64,000 nucleotides of DNA. It comes from Pseudomonas mandelii (lineage in GTDB: Bacteria > Pseudomonadota > Gammaproteobacteria > Pseudomonadales > Pseudomonadaceae). Below the pieces are notes generated by a model. That model was given only the letters and a program-made list of their open reading frames with translations. It was not told the origin of the DNA and did no database searches. A program made the position numbers and the translations under genes. Below, one piece after another: positions 19,401 to 27,611 of this stretch (within the stretch, counting starts at the first letter, position 1; every line of letters starts with the position of its first letter). The stretch spans positions 310,001-374,000 of the forward strand of contig NZ_LT629796.1 of the NCBI RefSeq assembly GCF_900106065.1, given 5' to 3'.

Positions 19401-19480
19401 GCCTTCGCGGGCAAGCCTCGCTCCTACTGGTTATGTGTCGATGCACGAAACCTGTAGGAGCGAGGCTTGCCCGCGAAGGC
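19401..19480. repeat. REP pair (REPIN), GCGGGCAAGCCTCGCTCC type
   Basis: Near-perfect inverted copies GCCTTCGCGGGCAAGCCTCGCTCCTA / TAGGAGCGAGGCTTGCCCGCGAAGGC between the M42 peptidase and the YheU-like gene. Confidence 0.85.
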
Positions 19481-19566
19481 GGTGTATCAGGTACCACATC
19501 AGGTCCCGGGCTAGCCGCAACCGATCATTCGCCGTAGCATCGCGCCATTGTTTAGCCGAGGTGCCT

Positions 19567-19794
19567 ATGCTGATTCCCTACGACCAACTTGAAGTCGACA
19601 CCCTGACCCGCCTGATCGAGGACTTCGTGACCCGCGACGGTACGGACAATGGTGACGACACGCCGCTGGAAACCCGCGTATTGCGTGTTCGCCAGGCATT
19701 GACCAAGGGCCAGGCGCTGATCGTTTTTGATCCGGACAGCGAGCAATGCCAGTTGATGCTCAAGCACGATGTGCCCAAGCACCTGTTCGACTGA
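19567..19794 (+). CDS. YheU family protein
   Basis: 75 residues, the length of the YheU/UPF0270 family. MLIPYDQLEVDTLTRLIEDF and RDGTDNGD match its usual start ([27 protein letters not shown] in enterics, from memory). Function unknown. ATG 19567 has GAGGTG just before it; longer in-frame starts run through the REPIN. Convergent with the csrA-like gene, with 5 bases between the stops. Confidence 0.87.
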   Translation: MLIPYDQLEVDTLTRLIEDFVTRDGTDNGDDTPLETRVLRVRQALTKGQALIVFDPDSEQCQLMLKHDVPKHLFD

Positions 19795-19799
19795 GGCGC

Positions 19800-19985
19800 T
19801 CAGCGTCTTTTGGTTTTCGCCAGTTTGACCTGGATGCGATCGTAGACCTCGGCCCGATGCACATTGACGTTTTGTGGCGCTTCGACACCGAAGCGCACGC
19901 TGCCTCCGTTGACGGCGATGATGCGCACTGAAATGTTGTCACCGATGGAAATCATCTCGCCCACAACGCGACTGAGTACAAGCAT
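19800..19985 (-). CDS. CsrA/Rsm-family RNA-binding regulator (divergent paralogue)
   Basis: 61 residues in the CsrA fold: MLVLSRVVGEMISIGDNISV, then VRFGVEAPQNVNVHRAEVYDRI. The RNA-contact residues of the family, Leu4 and Arg44-equivalent in VHR, are kept. It differs from canonical RsmA/RsmE (MLILTRRVGE, VRIGINAPKEVAVHR) and looks like a third paralogue such as RsmI; that assignment is from memory. Start: ATG 19985 has GAAGG nine bases upstream. An ATG at 19994 touches that SD and is unlikely to be used. Single gene. Confidence 0.88.
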   Translation of the reverse strand: MLVLSRVVGEMISIGDNISVRIIAVNGGSVRFGVEAPQNVNVHRAEVYDRIQVKLAKTKRR

Positions 19986-20129
19986 GGCATTCATCCTTCA
20001 GGGTTACCGGCCCTCGAAGATGCCCGGCCCGCAGCCGCTCTTCAATGCAACAGCGGCAAATCAGTCCCGCCCTACAGCGCAGGAAGATGCCCCTTACGGA
20101 AACGTCTGACAAATCGTTTGAATGCCGCT

Positions 20130-20462
20130 TCAGGAAGCAGAGAAACGCGGGCCGAACAGAATCACACTGGCCCCGATCACGCACAGCGCCACGCCCAGCC
20201 AGTCTGAGCCCAGGGGACGAACTCGCTCGATCACCGCCAGCCAACCGATCGAGGCGACGATGTAAATGCCCCCATAGGCGGCATAGGCGCGACCGGCGTA
20301 AGTCGCCTCGACACGGGTCAGCAACAGCGCGAACAACGTCAGGCTGAGCAGCGCCGGCACCACCCACCACATGCTCTTACCTTGGCGCAGCCACATCCAG
20401 AAGGCGAAGCAGCCGGCGATTTCGAACAGCGCCGCGAGGAAAAACCACAGGTAATTGAGCAT
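20130..20462 (-). CDS. YnfA family inner-membrane protein
   Basis: 110 residues with four membrane segments, the size of YnfA/UPF0060 proteins. Family sequence is clear: [41 protein letters not shown] (quoted by key residues AAYGGIYI and WLAVIE), and [12 protein letters not shown] at the end. It resembles small multidrug transporters, but the function is not settled. ATG 20462 is preferred; a GTG two codons upstream is also possible. No strong SD. Confidence 0.87.
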   Translation of the reverse strand: MLNYLWFFLAALFEIAGCFAFWMWLRQGKSMWWVVPALLSLTLFALLLTRVEATYAGRAYAAYGGIYIVASIGWLAVIERVRPLGSDWLGVALCVIGASVILFGPRFSAS

Positions 20463-20526
20463 GCACACGTCTCGTAAGGATGACCGGTTGCGGCCACCCT
20501 AACGACGGTGTTGCGCACGGGCAAGT

Positions 20527-21342
20527 TCAGCCTGCGTTTTGTTTGGCCTTGGCGCGCATTTTGTCGGCCATGGTGGTCATTTCGTTGTAAAGCAGTTGCG
20601 GGTTCTTCTGCTTGAGTGCCCAGGCCATGCGGCCCTGCTCGTGGGGCAGGATCATGAATTCACCGGCGGCGACGTGCTCATAGATGTAATCGGCAATGTC
20701 CGTCGCGGTGATCGGCGAACTTTCCAGCAGTTTGCCGACCTGGGCTTTCATGGCCGGAGTCGGGCCACGGAAGGAATCCAGCAGGTTGGTCTGGAAAAAC
20801 GACGGGCAGACCACGTGCACGCCCACTTCCTGTTGCGCCAATTCGACCAGCAGGCTTTCGGACAGGGCCACTACGCCGGCCTTGGCCACGTTGTAGTTGC
20901 TCATGGCCGGGCCTTGCATGAGAGCGGCCATGGACGCGATGTTGATGATTTTGCCTTTGCTTTTTTCCAGCAGCGGCAGGAAGGCCTTGCAGCCCTTGAC
21001 CACGCCCATCAGGTTGATCGCGATCTGCCAGTCCCAATCTTCCAGGGACAGTTCACTGAAGAACCCGCCCGAGGCCACGCCAGCGTTGTTGACGATGACA
21101 TCGATGCCGCCAAGTTTCTCTTCGCAGGCCTGGGCGAAAGCGGTCAGTTGACTGTAATCGCGCACATCGCAACGCTGGATAAAACCGTCGCCACCCGCTT
21201 CGCGAACCAGCTTCAGGGTTTCCTGCAGACCGGGTTCGCTGACGTCCGACAAGGCCAGCTGCCAGCCTTCACGCGCCCAGCGCAGCGCGATTTCGCGACC
21301 CAGGCCTGAGCCCGCGCCAGTGATCATCATGCGATTTTGCAT
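20527..21342 (-). CDS. SDR family oxidoreductase
   Basis: 271 residues, classical short-chain dehydrogenase. Cofactor motif TGAGSGLG at residues 8-15, NNAG near 90, and catalytic Tyr-Lys in YNVAK near 153-157 with a Ser upstream in NIASMAA. The Asp after the second strand (LSDVSE) favours NAD(H). Substrate unknown. ATG 21342 (MQNRMMITGAGSG) puts the Gly-rich loop in its usual place; an in-frame start at 21438 is rejected. Confidence 0.88.
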   Translation of the reverse strand: MQNRMMITGAGSGLGREIALRWAREGWQLALSDVSEPGLQETLKLVREAGGDGFIQRCDVRDYSQLTAFAQACEEKLGGIDVIVNNAGVASGGFFSELSLEDWDWQIAINLMGVVKGCKAFLPLLEKSKGKIINIASMAALMQGPAMSNYNVAKAGVVALSESLLVELAQQEVGVHVVCPSFFQTNLLDSFRGPTPAMKAQVGKLLESSPITATDIADYIYEHVAAGEFMILPHEQGRMAWALKQKNPQLLYNEMTTMADKMRAKAKQNAG

Positions 21343-21535
21343 AGCAAACAGCCTTGTTGTTCTGGGGAAGATGCGCTGAGTGTAGCGAAGGACATTGCGC
21401 GACCCACGCTCCATCAGATTGCTGAATGGTCCGAGCAAACCGAGGGAGCGCCGGAATCAACTAACACCGCCAAAAACGAAATAAGGCTTTCTTCGAAAAA
21501 CATTAAAAAAACTTGGAATTTTCCGACGCACGCGA

Positions 21536-21579
21536 CAGTCGGATTTTGTAAGCAGCTCGGGTTTATTGCAGTCCGACTG
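21536..21579. promoter_or_regulatory. Inverted repeat upstream of the DUF3309 gene
   Basis: CAGTCGGA (21536-21543) and TCCGACTG (21572-21579) are a perfect 8-bp inverted repeat, 50 bases before the DUF3309 start. The surrounding gap (21343-21628) otherwise holds only an A-rich stretch. Whether it is an operator or an mRNA hairpin cannot be told. Confidence 0.35.
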
Positions 21580-21628
21580 ACAGTTAAAAGCTAGGTCATT
21601 CCAGAACACTTCCAACAAGGAAATAGAC

Positions 21629-21781
21629 ATGGGCACAATTCTTATCGTAATTCTGATTCTCCTGCTGGTAGGTGGTTTGCCGGTCTTTCCACACTCCAGA
21701 AGTTGGGGTTATGGCCCGTCGGGTATCATCGGCGTGGTGTTGGTGGTGCTGTTGATTCTGCTGTTACTTGGCAAGATATAA
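21629..21781 (+). CDS. DUF3309-like small membrane protein
   Basis: 50 residues (MGTILIVILILLLVGGLP ... GIIGVVLVVLLILLLLGKI): two hydrophobic segments joined by a short polar turn (PHSRSWGYGPSG), as in DUF3309 proteins. Function unknown; related small membrane proteins are often stress-induced. AAGGAA lies 8 bases before ATG 21629. A strong terminator follows 12 bases after the stop. Confidence 0.82.
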   Translation: MGTILIVILILLLVGGLPVFPHSRSWGYGPSGIIGVVLVVLLILLLLGKI

Positions 21782-21792
21782 CGATTTAACAG

Positions 21793-21829
21793 GCAAAAAA
21801 AAAGAGGCCCTCGAAGGGCCTCTTTTTTA
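21793..21829. terminator. Bidirectional Rho-independent terminator
   Basis: AAAGAGGCCCT/AGGGCCTCTTT stem (21801-21824) with a CGA loop, a run of A on the left and T on the right. It sits between the convergent DUF3309 and LtaS-like genes and can serve both. Confidence 0.9.
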
Positions 21830-21842
21830 TTGCGCCGAAAAC

Positions 21843-23936
21843 TTAGTCCGGCTTGCCGTCAACCACACCGGCGGTGTTGTCGATCAGGCTCTTGGTGGCC
21901 GTCTGGATGAACGACTCGAGTTTCTGCTTGAGGGCCGCTTCGTCAGCCGACGCCGGAATCAGTTCGCCTTTCGAATTGGCGCCCAGTTCGTACTGATACA
22001 ACTTGGGCGGCATTTCCTTAGGCAGCACCAACACGCGATCCGCGGTCAGCAACGCTACGGTTTGATCGCTGCCCGATGGCTTGATTACGCCGAAGCCCTT
22101 GTCGCCTTCCGGCAGGTTCAGCAAGTCACGCCCCCAGCACTGGTGAATCACGTCGCCACCGATACGCCCCATGATGGTCGGCACGATGTCGATCTGGGTG
22201 CCCACGGTATGGTCAACCTGGCCGAATTTTTCCTGCACGCCCGGCCCGATCAGCAGCATCGGTACGTTGAATCGGCCCAGGTCCATTTCGGTGATCTGCT
22301 GCTCGTTGCCGAAACCATGGTCGCCGACCACCACGAACAGGGTTTCCTTGAAGTACGGCTCTTTACGCGCCTGCTCGAAGAACTGACCCAGCGCCCAGTC
22401 GGAGTAGCGCATGGCGGTCAAATGTTCGTTGAGGCTGCCACGGTCGGTCACGCGCTCGACCGGCAAAGGCGTCGGCAAGGCGTAAGGCGTGTGGTTGGAC
22501 AGGGTTTGCAGCAAGGCATAGAACGGTTTTTTGTCCTTGCCGTCGCGGGCCTTCAACTCTTCCAGACCCCGGTTGAACATGTCCTGGTCGGACACGCCCC
22601 AGGTCGGGTCGGAGAACACCGGGTTAACGAAGTCGTTACGCCCGATGAAGTTGGTCATGCCCTGGTTGCTGAAGAAGCCCGACTGGTTGTCCCAGGCGAA
22701 GTCACCGTTGTAGACGTACACATCGTCGTAGTCACGGGCGCTGAGCAACTGTGGCAGGCCGGACAGTTTGTGGCTGCCTTCCGGGGTCTGCATCAGGTAT
22801 TCGAAGCCCGGCAGGTTCGGGAAGCAGGCCATGGTGGCGAACATGCCCTGGTGGGTGTGGGTGCCGTTGGAGAAGAAGCGGTCGAACAACAGGCCTTCTT
22901 TGGACAGCTTGTCGAAGTACGGCGTGACGTTACCCGGACGACCCAGCGCGCCCACCGAGTGACCGGCGAAGCTTTCCATCAGGATCACAACGACGTTCTT
23001 GATCGGCAGGGTCTTGTCAGCGGCCGGAGAGTAGTTACGACGCACGGCAGCGGTTTCGCCATCCACCAGTTTGTCGCTTGGGGTCAGCAACATATCGCGG
23101 ACGGTCTGCTGAGCCACTGGTTGGTCCAGCGTGGCTTTCCAGATGTTGTCGCGCTCTTCGGACATCCGGCTCTTGGCCGCCGCGATCAGCGACAAGGTGC
23201 CGTTGAGGCCCAACTGGTTGGCGAAGTTCGAATCGGTGGTGTAGACGTCACCCCAACGCAGCGGCGGGCCCTGACGCAGGGTGCCACGAGCGGCAACCAC
23301 GCAAACCAGCAGACAGACCACGAACACGACGCCTCGCGTATACCACGGGGCGATCTGGCGCGCGCCGATGCTGCCGCCACTGAACGGGCCGCGAGGACGG
23401 GTCGCGCGGTCGGCGCCCTTGAACGCGAGGGTCAGGATCAACGTGCCGAAAGCCCAGGCCAGCAGGTAGCGAACCACAGGAAAACCGTACCAGAGCATGC
23501 TCATCACGGTTTTCGGGTCTTCCTTCACATATTGGAAGACCAAGCCATTGAGGCGCTGGTGGAACTCGCGGTAGAAATCCATCTCCATCAGGCCCAGGAA
23601 CAGCGCGGTGCTCGCTGCGATGGTCAGCCAGAAGCGGAAGAACCCGCGAGCGGCCATGGCCCGGGCGCTGAACAGTGCCAGAATCAGCGGAATGCAGAGG
23701 TAGACCACCAGGCGCAGGTCGAAACGCAGACCATTGGCGAACGCCTCGATGAAGGTCGAGGCGGGTGAATCCTGGATCATTTCGCGGTTGTAGACCAGCA
23801 GCGCAACGCGCAGCAGGCTGAACATGACCATCATGACCATGGCGCACAGCAGCGTGTAGGCCAGGTGCGATTTGACGGTCGGTTGCAGCAGGCGACTTGA
23901 AGCTCGCTGCTGACTCAGGGCGTCCGGGTTTGCCAT
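21843..23936 (-). CDS. LTA synthase family protein (membrane sulfatase/phosphoglycerol transferase type)
   Basis: 697 residues: four or five N-terminal membrane segments (about 20-190), then an extracytoplasmic alkaline-phosphatase-fold domain. Metal and catalytic features of the LtaS group are visible: VVVILMESFAGHSVG (Glu metal ligand), the Thr-containing FSNGTHTHQGMF, and VVVGDHGFG (Asp-His metal pair). Gram-negative relatives move phosphoglycerol or phosphoethanolamine onto glycans or lipids; no lipoteichoic acid is expected here. It ends at the bidirectional terminator at 21793 and has no operon partner. Confidence 0.9.
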   Translation of the reverse strand: MANPDALSQQRASSRLLQPTVKSHLAYTLLCAMVMMVMFSLLRVALLVYNREMIQDSPASTFIEAFANGLRFDLRLVVYLCIPLILALFSARAMAARGFFRFWLTIAASTALFLGLMEMDFYREFHQRLNGLVFQYVKEDPKTVMSMLWYGFPVVRYLLAWAFGTLILTLAFKGADRATRPRGPFSGGSIGARQIAPWYTRGVVFVVCLLVCVVAARGTLRQGPPLRWGDVYTTDSNFANQLGLNGTLSLIAAAKSRMSEERDNIWKATLDQPVAQQTVRDMLLTPSDKLVDGETAAVRRNYSPAADKTLPIKNVVVILMESFAGHSVGALGRPGNVTPYFDKLSKEGLLFDRFFSNGTHTHQGMFATMACFPNLPGFEYLMQTPEGSHKLSGLPQLLSARDYDDVYVYNGDFAWDNQSGFFSNQGMTNFIGRNDFVNPVFSDPTWGVSDQDMFNRGLEELKARDGKDKKPFYALLQTLSNHTPYALPTPLPVERVTDRGSLNEHLTAMRYSDWALGQFFEQARKEPYFKETLFVVVGDHGFGNEQQITEMDLGRFNVPMLLIGPGVQEKFGQVDHTVGTQIDIVPTIMGRIGGDVIHQCWGRDLLNLPEGDKGFGVIKPSGSDQTVALLTADRVLVLPKEMPPKLYQYELGANSKGELIPASADEAALKQKLESFIQTATKSLIDNTAGVVDGKPD

Positions 23937-24154
23937 GTCGTTTTAGGACCCATTGGAAGTTGAAGTTTCAAAAATAAAGCGGCGCCCTGCCCTCTGTTGG
24001 CCAGTTCACGGCCCCGGGGCTTGCGCGGTGCGCAAATGTTGCACGATCACCCGCAGCATTGCCATTGATTAGTGCCCGGCAGGCTGACGCGGGCGAATTG
24101 TCTTGGAGGCATTGTGAAAATTTTGTGCAACGTATATCCGGAAACAAAATATAC

Positions 24155-24246
24155 CTGTGGGAGCCGGCCTGTTCGCGATAGCGGTGGATCAGTCGACACC
24201 TCTTTCGGATGAGAAACCGCTATCGCGAGCCGGTTCGCTCCCACAT
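24155..24246. repeat. REP pair (REPIN) upstream of the LtaS-like gene
   Basis: CTGTGGGAGCCGGCCTGTTCGCGATAGCGG and its diverged inverted copy (CCGCTATCGCGAGCCGGTTCGCTCCCACA). The 385-base gap 23937-24321 holds this pair, the terminator at 24274, and the AT-rich upstream region of the LtaS-like gene; no further ORF is seen. Confidence 0.8.
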
Positions 24247-24273
24247 GGATTGCGCATAACTGACGATTGCCCA

Positions 24274-24301
24274 ATAAAAAACGCCCCGAGAGGTCGGGGC
24301 G
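24274..24301 (-). terminator. Rho-independent terminator after the START-domain gene
   Basis: Minus strand: CGCCCCGA/TCGGGGCG stem with a 4-base loop followed by TTTTTTATT. Confidence 0.88.
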
Positions 24302-24321
24302 CTTCATGAAACAGCGTGCGA

Positions 24322-24927
24322 TTACTTCTCGGCGCGCTCTTTCAGGGCCTTGAGCGTGTTGAATGGCGCATCGACCACGAACTTGTTGGCGACCATTGAT
24401 GGGATGCTGCCGCCTGGCTCGGTGTGCACCTGGTAGGTCACTTCGATCTGGTCACCCTTGGGGACGAACTTCCAGAAACCATCGACCTTGGTGACTCGCA
24501 CGAAGCCCTTTTCCTCAGCCACGTACTTCGGCACGCCTTCAAGCTTGCGGGTCAGGCTGCCGTCGGCGCCTTCGGTGGTGGTGATATGCAACACCGAATC
24601 ACGCGGAGTCACCGGCCACGGGGTATTGAACTGGGTGTAGGTCCAGTTCTGATCACCTTCCTGCTTGAGCAGCTTCTGGGTCTTGCAGTCGTGAATCCAA
24701 GTGCAGGCGCCTGCCACGTCTTCCTGCAGCGCGCGCAATTTGGCCATGGTGGTCTTCATCAGGGTGACACCCTGGTACGCTTTGTAATCGGAACCGGCCA
24801 CTTCACTCAGGGACACCTTGATGCCGTCTTCATTCTTGGCGACTTTCCAGTCCTCGGCCTGTGCAGCCGTGGTGGCCAGCACCACCGTCAAACCACACAG
24901 CACAGCCATACGATGCAGCGAACCCAT
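24322..24927 (-). CDS. START-domain (SRPBCC) secreted protein
   Basis: 201 residues with a signal peptide (MGSLHRMAVLCGLTVVLAT, cleavage near AAQA/ED). The mature part is START-like: CTWIHDCKTQKLLKQ, FNTPWPVTPRDSVLH and SMVANKFVVDAPFNTLKALKE are typical of bacterial START/lipid-binding relatives of StAR. Likely periplasmic; ligand unknown. ATG 24927 has TAAGGAA 7 bases upstream. The upstream extension to 24996 overlaps the next gene and is rejected. It may share a transcript with the Cys-cluster gene. Confidence 0.88.
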   Translation of the reverse strand: MGSLHRMAVLCGLTVVLATTAAQAEDWKVAKNEDGIKVSLSEVAGSDYKAYQGVTLMKTTMAKLRALQEDVAGACTWIHDCKTQKLLKQEGDQNWTYTQFNTPWPVTPRDSVLHITTTEGADGSLTRKLEGVPKYVAEEKGFVRVTKVDGFWKFVPKGDQIEVTYQVHTEPGGSIPSMVANKFVVDAPFNTLKALKERAEK

Positions 24928-24968
24928 AGTCTTATTCCTTATTGTTGAAGTTCCGTTCTCAGGACACA

Positions 24969-25223
24969 TCATGCAGCCGTCATCTGCTCCCACCATCCCA
25001 GCAGCTTGATCGCTTCGTCACTGCTGCTTCCGCAGACTTCCACGTCGGCTTCAAACGCCGAACATACGGCAGGACGTTGTGGATCGCCGAAAATGCTGCA
25101 CAGGTTATCGATAGACAGTTGGATGCAACGTTCGCCAGCGGCTTTGCCATTGGGCATGCCGGGAATCGGTGAACTGATGGAAGGGGCAATGCAACAGGCG
25201 CCACAGCCTTCACGGCATTTCAT
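24969..25223 (-). CDS. YkgJ family cysteine cluster protein
   Basis: 84 residues with the CxxxCxxCC pattern (MKCREGCGACC) and further Cys in ERCIQL, NLCSIF and AVCSAF, the pattern of the YkgJ family thought to bind zinc or an Fe-S cluster. Small and soluble; function unknown. It is about 40 bases upstream of the START gene on the same strand. A perfect 16-bp palindrome lies 58 bases upstream of its start. Confidence 0.88.
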   Translation of the reverse strand: MKCREGCGACCIAPSISSPIPGMPNGKAAGERCIQLSIDNLCSIFGDPQRPAVCSAFEADVEVCGSSSDEAIKLLGWWEQMTAA

Positions 25224-25280
25224 GACGACAAGCTCCTCGCGTCGGGTGATGTGTTAATGGACGGGGCACAGAGTAACCGC

Positions 25281-25296
25281 TAAAACAGCTGTTTTA
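25281..25296. promoter_or_regulatory. Perfect 16-bp palindrome upstream of the Cys-cluster gene
   Basis: TAAAACAGCTGTTTTA, fully symmetric, within an AT-rich patch in the gap 25224-25389. It could be a dimeric repressor site for the ykgJ-like gene or a hairpin after the 25390 gene; there is no T-tract typical of a terminator. Confidence 0.45.
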
Positions 25297-25389
25297 AATT
25301 ACCTGGACCGGGGTTTTTACGCTCAAACGAACGTGACTGACCAGTCTCCGACAAAGCGTCTGGGTCGCGGGTCACGAATCAGTGCAGAT

Positions 25390-25881
25390 TTACTGTTTGA
25401 ACTCGAAATCCAGCGCTGCGCCTTCGACGTCCCGGCGCTCTTCATTGCGCAGTTGCAACTGCATTTCGTTGCTGAGCAGCCGGCCGTTGAGCTGAAATTG
25501 ACTGTTCTTGTCACCGAACATCTCCGGCAACACGGAGTCGCGTCGTGGCATAGGGACCGTACCGATCGGTTTCAGCTCTTCGACCAAATCTTTAGGCAGG
25601 CTCAGGTCCAGGTCGGCGGAAGGGAGTTGAGTCTTCGCCACTTCTCGGGCCGATTTAGACTTTGAAGCAATCGGCGGCCGCTTTTTCAGCACAGCCGGTT
25701 TCTTTTTGACTGGCGCGACGTTTTTTTTCACCGCAGTAGTTTTCTTCGCGGCAACCGGTTTTTTCGACGTTGTTGCGCTGGCTGCCGGCTTTTCCTGAGT
25801 CGAAGCCGCCATGACGCCTTGGACATTAACGGTCACAAGGAGGCAGATCGATAGGCAGGCGGCAGGAAAAATCGGTTTCAT
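25390..25881 (-). CDS. Secreted Lys/Ala/Pro-rich protein of unknown function
   Basis: 163 residues. Signal peptide (MKPIFPAACLSICLLVTVN...MAAS), then a low-complexity Lys/Ala/Pro segment (about residues 25-75) with repeats of KKP/KKT, followed by a conserved-looking C-terminal part (ADLDLSLPKDLVEELKPI, PEMFGDKNSQFQLNGRLL). Pseudomonas homologues are sometimes annotated 'translation initiation factor 2' because of the KKA-rich stretch; nothing here supports that. ATG 25881 places the hydrophobic segment at the N-terminus; the longer frame to 25998 overlaps the MocR gene. Confidence 0.78.
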   Translation of the reverse strand: MKPIFPAACLSICLLVTVNVQGVMAASTQEKPAASATTSKKPVAAKKTTAVKKNVAPVKKKPAVLKKRPPIASKSKSAREVAKTQLPSADLDLSLPKDLVEELKPIGTVPMPRRDSVLPEMFGDKNSQFQLNGRLLSNEMQLQLRNEERRDVEGAALDFEFKQ

Positions 25882-25970
25882 GGAACCAACGACGCTAACG
25901 GCAGAGGGCCATATGCTCGCCTGTTGTACGCAACATGACAAGCACGTGTACGAAACGACCGACGCACTTG

Positions 25971-27410
25971 TCAGAAACCGCTGGTCGTCTCCTGGCACAG
26001 CTGAGTCGCCAACATTCCCAAGGTCATCAATGCGCGCTCGGCTTCACGGTTCCAGGGCGTTCCACAGTTCAGGCGGATGCAGTGATTGAACTGCTCGGTG
26101 TTACTGAAAATCAGCCCCGGCGCGATACTGATGCCCTGCTGCAACGCACGCACATGCAGTTCCTGAGTGTTGACCCGCCCCGGCAGACTGACCCACAGAA
26201 TGAAACCGCCGGTGGGCCGGGTCATCTGCGTGCCTTCCGGGAAATACTGCTGCACGGCCAACTGGAAGGCGCTCAGGTTCTTGCGGTATTCCTGACGGAT
26301 GTAGCGCAAGTGACGGTCGTAACCGCCATTCTCCAGGTACGCGGCGATGCCCATCTGCGTGACGCTGCACGCCGAATGCGTGCTGAACGTTTGCAAACGC
26401 TGAATCTCTTGCTGGTATTTGCCGGCAATCATCCAGCCAATCCGCACGCCCGGTGACAGGGTCTTGGAGAAGCTCGAGCAATAAATCACCCGATCCAGCC
26501 GATCGTAGGCCTTGAGCGATTTGGTCCGGCCTTGTTCGAACATCAACTCGCCGTAGATGTCGTCTTCAACGATCTGGATATCGAAATCCGAGGCCAGGCG
26601 CAGCAGTTGTTTCTGCCGCTCTTCGGGCATGGTACCGCCCAGTGGATTACTCAGACGCGTGGTCAGTACCAGCGCCTTGATCGACCACTGGTTGGCCGCC
26701 AATTGCAGGGCTTCGAGGCTCATGCCAGTCGCCGGGTCGCTGGGGATCTCGATGACTTTGAGACCCAGCAAGTCGGCCAATTGCAGCAAACCGTAATAAG
26801 TCGGCGATTCGGCGGCGATCAGGTCGCCCGGCCGGGTCAGCACGCGAAGAGACATCTGCAATGCATCGACACAACCGTGGGTGATCACCACTTCGGACGG
26901 ATCGACCACCACGCCGGCATCACGCATGCGGATCGCCACCTGCCGGCGCAACGGTTCAAAACCGGGGCTGAACATGTAGCTGAAGGCACGCGGGCTATGG
27001 AAACGGGTGACTTTTGCCAATTGCTGGTGCAAGGCGCGGACCGGCAGATAATCGACGCTCGGCACCGCTGCGCCCAAGGGAAAAACACCCTCGCGGCGAG
27101 ATTCGACCAGCACTTGCTGAATGATGCTGCTACGGGTGACCAGGCCGGGCCGCTCGACCCGGGCGATGTCCGGCGTGGGCGCCGTCAGGGCCGGCGTCTG
27201 GTGCACGTAGTAACCCGACTGCGGCCGGGCGCGGATCAGCCCTTGATCCTCGAGATTGGCGTAAGCCTGCAAAACAGTCGCATGGCTGACGTTGAGCTGC
27301 GAGCTCATCTTGCGCACCGAAGGCACGCGTTCCCCCGGTTGATAGACACCACGACGGATATCTTCGGCCAGTTGCTGAGCAATACGTTGGTAGAGCAAGA
27401 GATTGGTCAT
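25971..27410 (-). CDS. MocR-type regulator (GntR HTH fused to aminotransferase domain)
   Basis: 479 residues. The N-terminal winged helix (about 1-75; PGERVPSVRKMSSQLNVSHATV, quoted by key residues RVPSVRKMS) is followed by a fold-type I aminotransferase-like domain. The PLP lysine is in SFSKTLSPGVRIGW near residue 300, with THGCVDALQMSLR and EDDIYGEL as other cofactor-site parts. MocR proteins usually regulate a nearby gene in response to PLP or an amino compound. No obvious target is adjacent, but the upstream gap has candidate operator repeats. Terminal Phe at TTSGF; frame intact. Confidence 0.9.
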   Translation of the reverse strand: MTNLLLYQRIAQQLAEDIRRGVYQPGERVPSVRKMSSQLNVSHATVLQAYANLEDQGLIRARPQSGYYVHQTPALTAPTPDIARVERPGLVTRSSIIQQVLVESRREGVFPLGAAVPSVDYLPVRALHQQLAKVTRFHSPRAFSYMFSPGFEPLRRQVAIRMRDAGVVVDPSEVVITHGCVDALQMSLRVLTRPGDLIAAESPTYYGLLQLADLLGLKVIEIPSDPATGMSLEALQLAANQWSIKALVLTTRLSNPLGGTMPEERQKQLLRLASDFDIQIVEDDIYGELMFEQGRTKSLKAYDRLDRVIYCSSFSKTLSPGVRIGWMIAGKYQQEIQRLQTFSTHSACSVTQMGIAAYLENGGYDRHLRYIRQEYRKNLSAFQLAVQQYFPEGTQMTRPTGGFILWVSLPGRVNTQELHVRALQQGISIAPGLIFSNTEQFNHCIRLNCGTPWNREAERALMTLGMLATQLCQETTSGF

Positions 27411-27506
27411 GACGCAGCACTCGATTTCACGGGCATTTTATTCTTGTGTGAAACAATACCGGAACAGTTTAGAAGTGTACTGGGACAGTTGCCACAATAG
27501 TCGACC

Positions 27507-27540
27507 GTACAGTGCAGTGTCAGCAAAAACTGTACTGTTT
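27507..27540 (-). promoter_or_regulatory. Candidate MocR operator repeats
   Basis: GTACAGT (27507-27513) and ACTGTAC (27529-27535) are inverted, with further ACTG/ACAGT half-sites at 27484-27490 and 27535-27540, about 100-130 bases upstream of the MocR start. MocR proteins typically bind such repeats in their own control region. The gap 27411-27561 has no ORF. Confidence 0.45.
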
Positions 27541-27561
27541 TGAGAGCCAATTGGCAGGCGC

Positions 27562-27594
27562 AAAAAAACCCGGCGCTGTCAGGCAGGCCGGGTT
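27562..27594 (-). terminator. Rho-independent terminator after the OmpA-family gene
   Basis: Minus strand: AACCCGGC/GCCGGGTT stem (27567-27594) followed by seven T, 18 bases after the OmpA-family stop. Confidence 0.88.
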
Positions 27595-27611
27595 TTCCAG
27601 TAACGCAGCCC

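Noticed and set aside
21768-23768. 666-codon open frame on the plus strand
   Set aside because: Antisense to the LtaS-like gene; composition is that of a shadow frame and there is no SD or family.
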